A stretch of DNA of 64,000 nt, from positions 434,001-498,000 of the forward strand of contig CBDAQU010000001.1 in the NCBI GenBank assembly GCA_965199235.1, read 5' to 3'. Made by a program: the position numbers and the translations under genes. Each line of letters begins with the position of its first letter. Within the stretch, counting starts at the first letter, position 1. Below, piece by piece: positions 9,143-17,827 of this stretch. The stretch comes from BOG-908 sp965199235. Its GTDB lineage: Bacteria > Pseudomonadota > Alphaproteobacteria > Acetobacterales > Acetobacteraceae. The notes below the pieces were generated by a model. That model saw only the letters and a list, made by a program, of their open reading frames with translations. It searched no databases and was not told where the DNA came from.

Positions 9143-10957
9143 ATGAAGCTGATCCTCCGCCTGACGGACCACGACGACGACACCGGCCAGAGCCGCACGC
9201 TTGAAACGGGCCGCATGAGCATCGGCCGCGGCCCGCAGAACGACTGGGTGCTGGCCGATCCCGACCGCACGCTGTCGAAGATCCATTGCCGTATCGATGC
9301 GTCAGACGGTCATTTCATGCTGACTGATTTGAGCACCAACGGCGTGTTCATGACCGGAACGTCTCAGCCGATCGGGCGGGGCCACTCGGTGGCGCTTGAG
9401 GACGGGGAGAGTTTTTCGATCGGGCCCTACAAGCTGACCGCCGAAATCGTCGGCCAGTCAGGCGGATTGATGCTGGATCAGGGGCTTGGGCTGCCGGATG
9501 CCGATCCCGAAACGGTGTTTGCCGGCGGCAGCGGCCGGCCGAGCACCGGCCTGTCTCCCCTGACGCCGTCGATCTCCGAACCCTGGCTGACTGACGTGCC
9601 TGGCGGCGAGTTCGGTCCTGGGCGGCGTGCGGCGCCGCAGGGTTGGGACGCGCCGCCGGATCCTGCGACCTACGCAGCCAGCGGCATGTTCGAACAATCC
9701 TCGTCCGGCACCCGCCCGATGACCGGCAATCCGTTCACCGGTTCGGACCTGTTCAGCCAAACCTCCGAGCACGTTCCGGCCGCGTCCACAGTCATGCGCA
9801 TCCCGGAAAGCCAGGTGGTTCTGCCGACCGACTGGATGGAGGCGGACCCCATGGAGCAGGTGGCGGAGGCTCCGCACTCGGCCCCGCCAGCGCTGTGGCC
9901 GCCAGCACTTCCAGACGAGACGCCGAGCCTGGCGCAGGATGCCGCGCCGGCCGCGTCCCCGGCCGTGTCTGCGCCTGCCGCCCAGTTGCCCGCCGATTGG
10001 ATCGTGCCGGAGACGGTTTCGACGCCGCGCCTGCCTGCTGGATGGGACCCCGCCCCTGCCGAGCCGCCGCCGCCGGTCTCCGTCCTGGCGCCGCCGCCCG
10101 ACCCCGTCACGTTCAAGCCGCCGATGCCCGCCATAGCGCCCAAGCCGCCGGTGATCGAGGACGCGCCGGCGCCGGCCATCGTGGCAGCCCCCCCTGTTGC
10201 CACAACGATCAAGCCCACGCTCGTGGCGCCCACGCCAGCTTCTCAAGCGCCGCCAATCATGCGGCCCTCGCCGCGTCCGCAGCGCCCTGCGCCTGCATCC
10301 CGCCCGGCTCAAGTCCCCCCACAGCCGGTTCCGCCTCCCCCGCAGCAGGCGGCGCCACCGTCTGCCCCGTCGCACGGGGGGGTTGCACGCGCGTTCCTGG
10401 ACGGCGCCGGCCTGCCGCCCGACACTCTGGACGGCGTTGACACCGAAGCGGCGTTCTACGAAATCGGCCAGATGGTCCGGGCGGCGGTGGAAGGCGTCCG
10501 CGACGTCCTCAGCACGCGCGCGCTGGTCAAATCGGAGTTCCGCGTCGATCAGACCGTGCTGCGCCGGTCCGACAACAACGCGGTCAAGTTCGCGCCCGAC
10601 GTTCAGCGATGCCTCGCCGCAATGGTCGGCGCCTCGCCACCTGGCTTCCTTCCAGGCCCTGCCGCGATGCAGCAGAGCATGGACGACATCAAGGCGCATG
10701 AACTGGCGCTGGTCGCCGCGCTGAACAGCGTTTTCGCCGATATGGGCCAACAGCTCGATCCCGAGGCGATCATGCGGCGCGCGCGTCAGGATACCGGCTT
10801 CACGACGATGCTGCCCTATGCAAGAGAGGCGAAATGCTGGGCGATCTACACCGAAACATATCGTCTGCTGCAGGATAGCGGCGCGGCCAACACGGCGGGC
10901 TCGCTTCTCGCGCCGCTCGCCCAGGCCTATGCGCGCCAGTTGCGCAGGGGCGGTTGA
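9143..10957 (+). CDS. fha: FHA-domain T6SS regulator Fha/TagH (ImpI)
   Basis: The 604-residue protein begins with a forkhead-associated domain (about 5-100). It shows the phosphothreonine-binding residues in SIGRGPQNDW, LSKIHCRI and DLSTNGVFM. A very Pro/Ala-rich low-complexity linker follows (about 230-410). A TagH/ImpI C-terminal helical domain (about 413-604) contains AFYEIGQMVRAAVEGVRDVL. In Agrobacterium, Fha recognises Thr-phosphorylated TssL and activates secretion. The kinase, phosphatase and TssL are all in this operon. ATG 9143 is used because the FHA fold starts at MKLILRL. Confidence 0.92.
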   Translation: MKLILRLTDHDDDTGQSRTLETGRMSIGRGPQNDWVLADPDRTLSKIHCRIDASDGHFMLTDLSTNGVFMTGTSQPIGRGHSVALEDGESFSIGPYKLTAEIVGQSGGLMLDQGLGLPDADPETVFAGGSGRPSTGLSPLTPSISEPWLTDVPGGEFGPGRRAAPQGWDAPPDPATYAASGMFEQSSSGTRPMTGNPFTGSDLFSQTSEHVPAASTVMRIPESQVVLPTDWMEADPMEQVAEAPHSAPPALWPPALPDETPSLAQDAAPAASPAVSAPAAQLPADWIVPETVSTPRLPAGWDPAPAEPPPPVSVLAPPPDPVTFKPPMPAIAPKPPVIEDAPAPAIVAAPPVATTIKPTLVAPTPASQAPPIMRPSPRPQRPAPASRPAQVPPQPVPPPPQQAAPPSAPSHGGVARAFLDGAGLPPDTLDGVDTEAAFYEIGQMVRAAVEGVRDVLSTRALVKSEFRVDQTVLRRSDNNAVKFAPDVQRCLAAMVGASPPGFLPGPAAMQQSMDDIKAHELALVAALNSVFADMGQQLDPEAIMRRARQDTGFTTMLPYAREAKCWAIYTETYRLLQDSGAANTAGSLLAPLAQAYARQLRRGG

Positions 10958-11055
10958 TGCGTCTCTCGCTCGCAGCAGAGCCTTCGGTTAGACATCGGCC
11001 TGCCCCGGCCACCGCATCGGTGGCCGTCCGGGGATCCTCCAATTCAGGAATGTCG

Positions 11056-11499
11056 ATGTCTCGCGCTAACCAATTGTTCTGCCTGCCACTCATCTGTGTT
11101 CTGAGTGCCTGTGCGTCAGGCCCGCCGACGACGGTCCACCTCACCGTGCGCGCCGGACCGGGGCTGAACCCGGACGAGACGGGACTGCCCAATCCCGTGC
11201 AGACGCATATCTACCTGCTCCGAGCAGCCGAAACGTTCAGTAACACGGATTATTTTCAGCTGGCCGACAAGGGAAAATCCATTCTGGGACCAGATCTTCT
11301 GGCCGAGGACAACGAGATCGTCCGACCTGGCCAGACCCGCGACGTCGCTTTGCCAGTGCCGCCAGGGACCAAGGTAGTGGCCGTTGCAGCATCGTTCCGC
11401 AACATCGACCAGGGAACGTGGCGCGTGGTCACCCCGTTGCGCAGCCGCATCGTCTTGACCATGGGCCCGCAAACGGTTCAGGTGACCGACAGCAAATGA
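11056..11499 (+). CDS. tssJ: T6SS outer-membrane lipoprotein TssJ
   Basis: The 147-residue product has a lipoprotein signal (hydrophobic LFCLPLICVLSAC, lipobox LSAC near residue 19). A mature domain follows with VHLTVRAGPGLNPDETGLPNPVQ-type TssJ features, a beta-sandwich that binds periplasmic TssM. AGGA at 11046-11049 suits ATG 11056; ATG 11050 and a start overlapping fha at 10954 are possible. TssJ is absent from the well-studied Agrobacterium imp operon, so its presence here is a useful difference. Confidence 0.85.
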   Translation: MSRANQLFCLPLICVLSACASGPPTTVHLTVRAGPGLNPDETGLPNPVQTHIYLLRAAETFSNTDYFQLADKGKSILGPDLLAEDNEIVRPGQTRDVALPVPPGTKVVAVAASFRNIDQGTWRVVTPLRSRIVLTMGPQTVQVTDSK

Positions 11500-11512
11500 C
11501 TGCCTGACGCCG

Positions 11513-12850
11513 ATGCAATCTGCCAACCGCGTAGTCTGGACGGAGGGCATGTTCCTCCGCGTTCAGCACTTCCAGCAGGCCGACCGGTGGACCGAGTCGC
11601 TGGTGCGGTCGGCCGTGCGCGACATGCAGCCGCATCGCTGGGGTGTCGCCGACATCGCGTTCGACCGCGACATGTTGCACATCGGCAAGTTTGCCCTCTC
11701 CTCCTGCCGCGGCGTGATGCCGGACGGCACGTCGTTCTCGATCCCCGAAGACGCCGACCCGCCGCCGCCTCTGGAGCTGACCGGCTCCGAACGGGGAGCG
11801 ACGGTTTACCTCGCCCTGCCTTTGCGGCAGCAGGGCGCGTTCGAGACCGGCAGCGAACGGCGCGAGGATGCCGGCACGCGCTATCGGCGCAGCGTTTACG
11901 ACGCGCCCGACGCCAACAGCGGCAGTTTCGCGCATGCCTCGCTGGAGGTGGGGCGTTCGCGCCTCAGCTACCTGGTCTCCGGCGCGCCGACCGCCGGCTA
12001 CGCGCTGCTGCCGGTGGCCGCCATCGTGGAGATGCGGCCGGACCTGTCCGTGCTGCTGGACGAAAAATTCATCGCTCCCTGCCTGAACTGCGCGTCGCAG
12101 CCGGTCATCCTCGGATTTCTCACCGAACTGCACGGCCTGATCACCCACCGTGCCGAAGCAATCGCCGCGCGCATGGCCGACCCTTCCGTTCGCGGCACGG
12201 CGGAGGTCGCCGATTTCATGCTGCTGCAAAGCATGAACCGCGCCGAGCCGCTGCTTCGGCACCTGCTTTCGGCGGCAGCCACGCTGCACCCGGAGGAATT
12301 CTACCGGCACTGCATCGTGCTTGCGGGCGAACTTGCGACCTACACCGCACAGAGCAAGCGCGCCGCCGTGTTTCCGCCCTACAAGCACGACAGCCTGTAC
12401 GCGACCTTCGCGCCGGTGTTCGCCGATTTGCGAGCCTCACTCAGCAGCGTTCTTGAACAGACCGCGGTCATGATCCAGTTGCAGGACCGCCGTCACGGCG
12501 TGCGCGTGGGCATGATCGCCGACCGTTCGCTTCTGCTGGGCGCGACCTTCGTGCTCAGCGTGCATGCCGACGTGCCTGCCGAACAGCTGCGCCGCATGTT
12601 CCCCAATCAGATGAAGATCGGGCCGGTCGAACAGATCGCGCAACTGGTCAACATCGCGCTGCCTGGCATTCCGATCCGTCCGCTACCGGTGGCGCCGCGC
12701 CAGCTCCCCTACCGCTCGGGCTCGGTGTATTTCGAGCTGGATCGCGGCGGGCCGATCTGGAAACAGCTTGCAACATCCGGTGCGATTGCGCTGCATCTTG
12801 CCGGCAGCTTCCCGCAGATTGAAATGGAACTTTGGGCGATCAAGGATTAA
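11513..12850 (+). CDS. tssK: T6SS baseplate-membrane linker TssK (ImpJ)
   Basis: The 445-residue protein starts with the TssK signature NRVVWTEGMFLRVQHFQQADR and keeps the VIVALPLR-like first-domain segments. The C-terminal YFELDRGGPIWKQLATSGAIALHLAG block, which binds the membrane complex, is also present. TssK trimers dock the baseplate on TssL/TssM. The gene lies 13 bases after tssJ and three bases before tssL. Family assignment is secure. Confidence 0.95.
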   Translation: MQSANRVVWTEGMFLRVQHFQQADRWTESLVRSAVRDMQPHRWGVADIAFDRDMLHIGKFALSSCRGVMPDGTSFSIPEDADPPPPLELTGSERGATVYLALPLRQQGAFETGSERREDAGTRYRRSVYDAPDANSGSFAHASLEVGRSRLSYLVSGAPTAGYALLPVAAIVEMRPDLSVLLDEKFIAPCLNCASQPVILGFLTELHGLITHRAEAIAARMADPSVRGTAEVADFMLLQSMNRAEPLLRHLLSAAATLHPEEFYRHCIVLAGELATYTAQSKRAAVFPPYKHDSLYATFAPVFADLRASLSSVLEQTAVMIQLQDRRHGVRVGMIADRSLLLGATFVLSVHADVPAEQLRRMFPNQMKIGPVEQIAQLVNIALPGIPIRPLPVAPRQLPYRSGSVYFELDRGGPIWKQLATSGAIALHLAGSFPQIEMELWAIKD

Positions 12851-12853
12851 ATC

Positions 12854-14311
12854 ATGGCCTACGACCCCATCGACAGCGAAGACGAACGCACGATCGTCAA
12901 GCCGACGCCCGGGGGCAGGCCGCGCACGGGCAACATCGCCGCCCGCCCTATCACCCGCCCGCTGGCGCCGCCCGCCAACCTGCTCAACTTCGATTTCGCG
13001 CAGCTTGCCAACAGCAGCTTCAACGTCATCGTCGGCGCTGCGGCGCAGCTGCTGAACCTGGGCCGCCGGTTGCGCGGCAGCGTCACCAATCGCGACGTGC
13101 CCGCGCTGCGCGCCCGCGCGGTGGAGGAGATACGCAATTTCGAGCGCGTGATCATGGCGGCCGGCGTGCAGCCTGAGCAGGCGCGCGCGGCGCATTACGC
13201 GCTGTGCGCGACTCTCGACGACATCGTGCTCAACACGCCCTGGGGCGCCTACAGCGCCTGGGCCAGCAACAGCCTGGTCAGCACGTTCCACGTCGACGTC
13301 AGCGGCGGCGAGCGCTTCTTCGACCTGCTCACCCATTTGCACAAGGACCCGGGCACCAACCGCGACGTGCTGGCGCTGATGTATCTCTGCCTGTCGATCG
13401 GCTTCGAGGGTCGGTTGCGGGTGATGGACCAGGGTGCGCTGGAGCTCTCGCGCATCCGCGAAAGCCTGTACCGGACGTTGCGCTCGGTTTACGGTGATTT
13501 CGAGCGCGAACTTTCGCCGCACTGGCGCGGCGTGGAGGCGCGGCATCGTCCGCTACGCGCCTACGTCGCGGTGTGGACCATCATCTCTGCGGCTGCCGCG
13601 GCGCTGGTGCTGGGATACTTCCTGTTTTCCTACCTGCTCAACCGCGGCTCGGACGGCACGTTGCGCGCGCTGGCCGAAGCGCCGCCGAACGGCAGCGCCT
13701 CCCTGGCTGTTGCGTCCGCCGCACCTTTGCCAATCGTCGCGCCGGCCGCACTGGACACGCTGCGCCGCGATCTCGCTCCTGAGATCACCGCCGGCCAGCT
13801 CGACGTGATCGCGCGTGGCACGAACCTGATCGTCCGCATCCACAACGCAGGCATGTTCGCGTCCGGCAGCGCAAATATCCAGGACCGCTTCAAGCCGGTG
13901 ATCGCCCGGATCGGCCACTCCGTTGCGGCACAGCATGGCAGCGTGGAGGTGGACGGCTACACCGATGCCCAGCCGATCCACAGCCTGCGCTTCCCGTCGA
14001 ACTGGGAGCTGTCGACCGCGCGCGCGCAGGCGGTGGCCGACCTCCTGGTCACTGCGATCCCGCGCGACCGCATGACCGTCAACGGACGCGCCGAATCGAA
14101 CCCGATCGGCTCGAACGATACCGTTTCCGGCCGCGACGCTAATCGGCGCACCGAGCTCGTTGTGAGCAACGTGGCAATTTCGGCGACGCTGCCGGCCGAT
14201 CCCGCACCGGCGGCCCCCGCGCCGGCGCCGCTGGCGACGGTACAGGTTCCGACCCTGCCGGTCCGCAGCATACCCTCGCCAAGTGCCGAGCCGTCGGGGC
14301 GCCGCCCATGA
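12854..14311 (+). CDS. tssL: T6SS membrane protein TssL with C-terminal OmpA peptidoglycan-binding domain
   Basis: The 485-residue protein has three parts. A short acidic N-tail (YDPIDSEDERTIVKPTPGG) leads to a DotU cytoplasmic domain (about 40-225, with ARAAHYALCATLDDIVLNTPWG). One transmembrane segment at about 237-261 connects to a periplasmic OmpA-like domain (about 315-440, with VEVDGYTDAQPI, NWELSTARAQAV and NRRTEL) that anchors to peptidoglycan. Agrobacterium TssL is phosphorylated on Thr14 by PpkA to recruit Fha. Thr13 in EDERTIV is the natural equivalent here. The stop overlaps the tssM start. Confidence 0.95.
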   Translation: MAYDPIDSEDERTIVKPTPGGRPRTGNIAARPITRPLAPPANLLNFDFAQLANSSFNVIVGAAAQLLNLGRRLRGSVTNRDVPALRARAVEEIRNFERVIMAAGVQPEQARAAHYALCATLDDIVLNTPWGAYSAWASNSLVSTFHVDVSGGERFFDLLTHLHKDPGTNRDVLALMYLCLSIGFEGRLRVMDQGALELSRIRESLYRTLRSVYGDFERELSPHWRGVEARHRPLRAYVAVWTIISAAAAALVLGYFLFSYLLNRGSDGTLRALAEAPPNGSASLAVASAAPLPIVAPAALDTLRRDLAPEITAGQLDVIARGTNLIVRIHNAGMFASGSANIQDRFKPVIARIGHSVAAQHGSVEVDGYTDAQPIHSLRFPSNWELSTARAQAVADLLVTAIPRDRMTVNGRAESNPIGSNDTVSGRDANRRTELVVSNVAISATLPADPAPAAPAPAPLATVQVPTLPVRSIPSPSAEPSGRRP

Positions 14312-17300
14312 ACTTCCTGATGGGCCTGAAGAACATGGCGGGCATGTACGCCATGCCGCTGATGCGCTTCGTGCGCCGGCGCTGGCTGCGCACGCTGATC
14401 TGGGCGCTGGCCGCCTGTCTGGTCATCTTCTTCTACGGCGATGCGCTGCGGCTTCGCCGTTGGCAGCCGCTCGATAGCGACCCGGCCCGCCTCTACACCT
14501 GCGGCGCCATCCTGCTCTGCTGGGCGATCTACAACGTCGTCATGCTGGTGCGCGACCGGCGGGCCGACAACTCGATGATTACGGCCATGACGGCCGGGGG
14601 AGAGGGGCCGAGCAAGAGCGCGCTGTCCGCCCAGGAGGTGGAGCAGATGCGAACCCGCCTGCAAGAGGCGATGCTGCAGCTGCGCCGCGCGGTCGGCGGC
14701 AGGCGGGGCTACGTCTACCAGCTTCCCTGGTACATCATGATCGGTCCCCCAGGTTCGGGCAAAACCACCGCGCTGCTGAACTCCGGGCTCAAGTTCCCGC
14801 TGGCCGACACCCTAGGCCGCGAACCGCTGCACGGCGTGGGCGGCACTCGCAACTGCGACTGGTGGTTCACCGAAGACGCGATACTGCTGGATACGGCTGG
14901 GCGCTACACCACCCAGGACAGCGACCCGGAGCTCGACAGCCAGGGTTGGTCCGGTTTCCTCAACCTGATGAAGACCTACCGGCCGCTGCAGCCGATCAAC
15001 GGCGTGATCGTGGCGTTGAGCCTGGAGGATGTGGCGACCCGCAACCCTGCCGAGCGTCTGGCCAATGCGCAGGCCATCCGCCAGCGCCTGGGCGAGTTGA
15101 CCCGGGCGTTCGGCAGCCGTTTTCCGATCTACATCGTGCTGACCAAGGCGGACCTGATCGCCGGCTTCGTGCAGTTCTTCGACGCCTATAACCGGCAGGA
15201 CCGCGAACAGGTCTGGGGCATGACGTTCCCGCTCGACAGCGGCGCCCCTGGTACGCCTGCCGCCGTGTCCACCTTTGATGCGGAGTTCGACCTGCTGCTG
15301 ACGCGGATGAACGCGATCGTTCTGGAACGACTGCAGCAGGAAACCGACATCCAGCGCCGCGGGCTGATCTTTGGCTTCCCGCTGCAGGTCGCCACGCTGA
15401 AGGAGCCGATCCACGACATCCTCGAGGAGATCTTCACCACCTCGAAGTTCGATCAGCGTCCGCTGCTGCGCGGCATCTACTTCGCATCCGGTACCCAGGC
15501 CGGCGCGCCTATCGACCGGCTGATGCACGCGATGGCCAACACCTTCGGCATGGAGCAGCCACGTCAGGCAGCTTTCGCCGGCCAGGAGAAGAGCTATTTC
15601 CTGACGCGCCTGCTCGACTCGGTGGTGTTCGCAGAGGCCAACGTAGTCGCAGCCGACCCGACGGTGCGCCGCCGCATGGCGCAGACGCGCTGGATCGCAA
15701 GCGGCGTCGCCGCGGCCCTGGTCATGGGCCTGCTCGGCACTTGGGCCTACGCCTACACGCAGAACAAGTCGCTCGTGGCGGCAACCGACAGGCACATCGC
15801 CGAGTATCGCAACCAGGTCGCCTCAATACCGACGCAGAACGTCAGCGACGTCGATTTCGCCAAGGTGGTGCCGCCGTTGAACATGCTGCGCGACGGCCCG
15901 GCCGAGCTGCGGGACCATGCCAGATCGATCACGGTTCACGCGGGGATGGACCAGACGGCGAAGCTGCAGTCGCAATACGCGACCGTCTACGGCCGCGCGC
16001 TGAACAACCTGCTGCTGCCGCGCGTGCTGGTGTTCCTGCAGAAGCAGATGCGCAACGGGCGGGAGGACGATTTCGACTTCAAGGTGTCTGCGCTGAAGGT
16101 CTATCTCGGTTTGGGCGGCCAGGGTCCGCTCGACCGTGATTTCACCCGTCGTTGGATGCAGGCAGAATGGGCGGTGCTCTACCCCGGTGACGATCATGCG
16201 GCGCTGCGACGCGACCTGGACAGCCACTTCGCCGCCCTGCTCGGCCATGCCGTGCAGCCGGTGGCGCTGGACGCTTCGCTGATCACCGACGTTCGCCGGC
16301 AGGTGCAGAAGACGCCGCTCGCGGCGCGCGCCTACGCCATGTTGCGCGACGGTCAGGAGGCCGCGCGTCTGCCCGCCTGGACGGTGGAGGACAAGGCCGG
16401 CGCCGCGGTGGAGCGCGCCTTCATCCGCGTCTCCAACGCGCCGCTGTCGGACGGCATTGCGGGTTTCTACACGAGGGACGGCTATCTGAGCGTGTTCCTG
16501 CCAGGCTTGCGCGCCGCTGTTGCTGCCGTGTCCAAGGAGCAATGGGCATACGGGGCGAATGCTGGAAGCGCGCAGAGCGAAGACGCCATCGCCGCCCAGG
16601 CGACGGCGCTGTATCGCGGCGACTTCAACGCGCGCTGGACCACGCTGCTGAGCGACCTGCGGCTGCGCAAGCTGGTCGACCTGCAGCAATCTGTCCTGGT
16701 TCTGACGGCATTGGCCGGACCGGACTCGGTGATGATGAAGCTGCTGGTCGCGATCGTGCACGACACCGACCTCTCTCCGCCGGCGGCCGACGCGAAGGAC
16801 GCCGAGGCGCAGCGCCTGCGCACGCTGATCTCGGCAACCGGCCCCGTCGATACCGGCGAGCAGCCCTTCGCGGCCTTGCGTGCCGCGATGGAAAGCAGCA
16901 ACGGCGCGCCGAGCCAGATCGGCGAGCTGATGCGGACGGTCAACGCGCTCTACGAGCAGGTAAGCCGCGCGGGCAGCTCGCCGCAGGGCGTAATGAGCGT
17001 GACGGAAACCGAGGGCGGGCTGAACGACGCAAACCAGAAGCTGATCAGCGAAAGCCGTCTGGTGCCGCCGCCCGTCGACGTCTGGCTCTCCGACCTGAGC
17101 GCCAGCGTCAGCAACGTCACCAGCGGAACCGCACGCAATGTCATCTCGCAGAGCTGGAACGCCTCTGGACAGCATTTCTGCACGCAGGCGACGCGCGGGC
17201 GCTATCCTTTCGCCCATAGCGCATCCAGCGAGATCTCGGTGGACGATTTCACCAAGCTGTTCGGCCCGAACGGCACCATGGACTCGTTCTTCTCACAAAA

Positions 17301-17814
17301 CCTCAAGCAGTTCGTGAACACATCCAGGCGGCCCTGGCGGTGGCAGTACAACTCCGTGCAGGGGGTCAGCTCGGCCTTCCTGCAGCAGTTCGAACATGCA
17401 GATGCCATCAAGCAGGCGTTCTTCAGCGGCGGCTCGGCGGGGTTCCACTACGAGATTTCACCGGACCGGCTGGACCCATTCGCAAACTCGATGACGCTGG
17501 CCATCGGCGGCCAGGTCATCAACTACGCGCACGGCCCGATCCGGCCCACCACGCTGACATGGCCCGCGCCTGGGGATGGCGGGGCACGGCTGACAGTAGA
17601 GCCGTCGCAGGGCGGCGCGATCAGCGAGCCAGGCGTATGGGCGCCGTTCCGCCTGATGGATGCCAGCTCTTCGGAGCAGCGCGGATCGGATCGCTTCACC
17701 GCGGCTTTCGCGCTCGGCGCACACACCCTGTCGTTTGTCGTGACATCGGATGCAGTGCTCAATCCGTTCACCTTGCGCGACATTCGCGCCTTCCGCTGCC
17801 CGGGCACACTTTGA
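14308..17814 (+). CDS. tssM: T6SS inner-membrane protein TssM (IcmF/ImpL)
   Basis: The 1168-residue protein has two N-terminal transmembrane segments (about 28-46 and 63-80), a cytoplasmic NTPase-like domain with an intact Walker A GPPGSGKT (about 146-153) and an ILLDTAGRY segment, and a third membrane segment near 463-485. A long periplasmic part ends in the TssM C-terminal beta domain that meets TssJ. With TssL and TssJ it forms the trans-envelope complex. The intact P-loop suggests nucleotide binding is retained; many TssM proteins have lost it. The start overlaps tssL by four bases. Confidence 0.96.
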   Translation: MNFLMGLKNMAGMYAMPLMRFVRRRWLRTLIWALAACLVIFFYGDALRLRRWQPLDSDPARLYTCGAILLCWAIYNVVMLVRDRRADNSMITAMTAGGEGPSKSALSAQEVEQMRTRLQEAMLQLRRAVGGRRGYVYQLPWYIMIGPPGSGKTTALLNSGLKFPLADTLGREPLHGVGGTRNCDWWFTEDAILLDTAGRYTTQDSDPELDSQGWSGFLNLMKTYRPLQPINGVIVALSLEDVATRNPAERLANAQAIRQRLGELTRAFGSRFPIYIVLTKADLIAGFVQFFDAYNRQDREQVWGMTFPLDSGAPGTPAAVSTFDAEFDLLLTRMNAIVLERLQQETDIQRRGLIFGFPLQVATLKEPIHDILEEIFTTSKFDQRPLLRGIYFASGTQAGAPIDRLMHAMANTFGMEQPRQAAFAGQEKSYFLTRLLDSVVFAEANVVAADPTVRRRMAQTRWIASGVAAALVMGLLGTWAYAYTQNKSLVAATDRHIAEYRNQVASIPTQNVSDVDFAKVVPPLNMLRDGPAELRDHARSITVHAGMDQTAKLQSQYATVYGRALNNLLLPRVLVFLQKQMRNGREDDFDFKVSALKVYLGLGGQGPLDRDFTRRWMQAEWAVLYPGDDHAALRRDLDSHFAALLGHAVQPVALDASLITDVRRQVQKTPLAARAYAMLRDGQEAARLPAWTVEDKAGAAVERAFIRVSNAPLSDGIAGFYTRDGYLSVFLPGLRAAVAAVSKEQWAYGANAGSAQSEDAIAAQATALYRGDFNARWTTLLSDLRLRKLVDLQQSVLVLTALAGPDSVMMKLLVAIVHDTDLSPPAADAKDAEAQRLRTLISATGPVDTGEQPFAALRAAMESSNGAPSQIGELMRTVNALYEQVSRAGSSPQGVMSVTETEGGLNDANQKLISESRLVPPPVDVWLSDLSASVSNVTSGTARNVISQSWNASGQHFCTQATRGRYPFAHSASSEISVDDFTKLFGPNGTMDSFFSQNLKQFVNTSRRPWRWQYNSVQGVSSAFLQQFEHADAIKQAFFSGGSAGFHYEISPDRLDPFANSMTLAIGGQVINYAHGPIRPTTLTWPAPGDGGARLTVEPSQGGAISEPGVWAPFRLMDASSSEQRGSDRFTAAFALGAHTLSFVVTSDAVLNPFTLRDIRAFRCPGTL

Positions 17815-17827
17815 CGGAGCCGCACCA

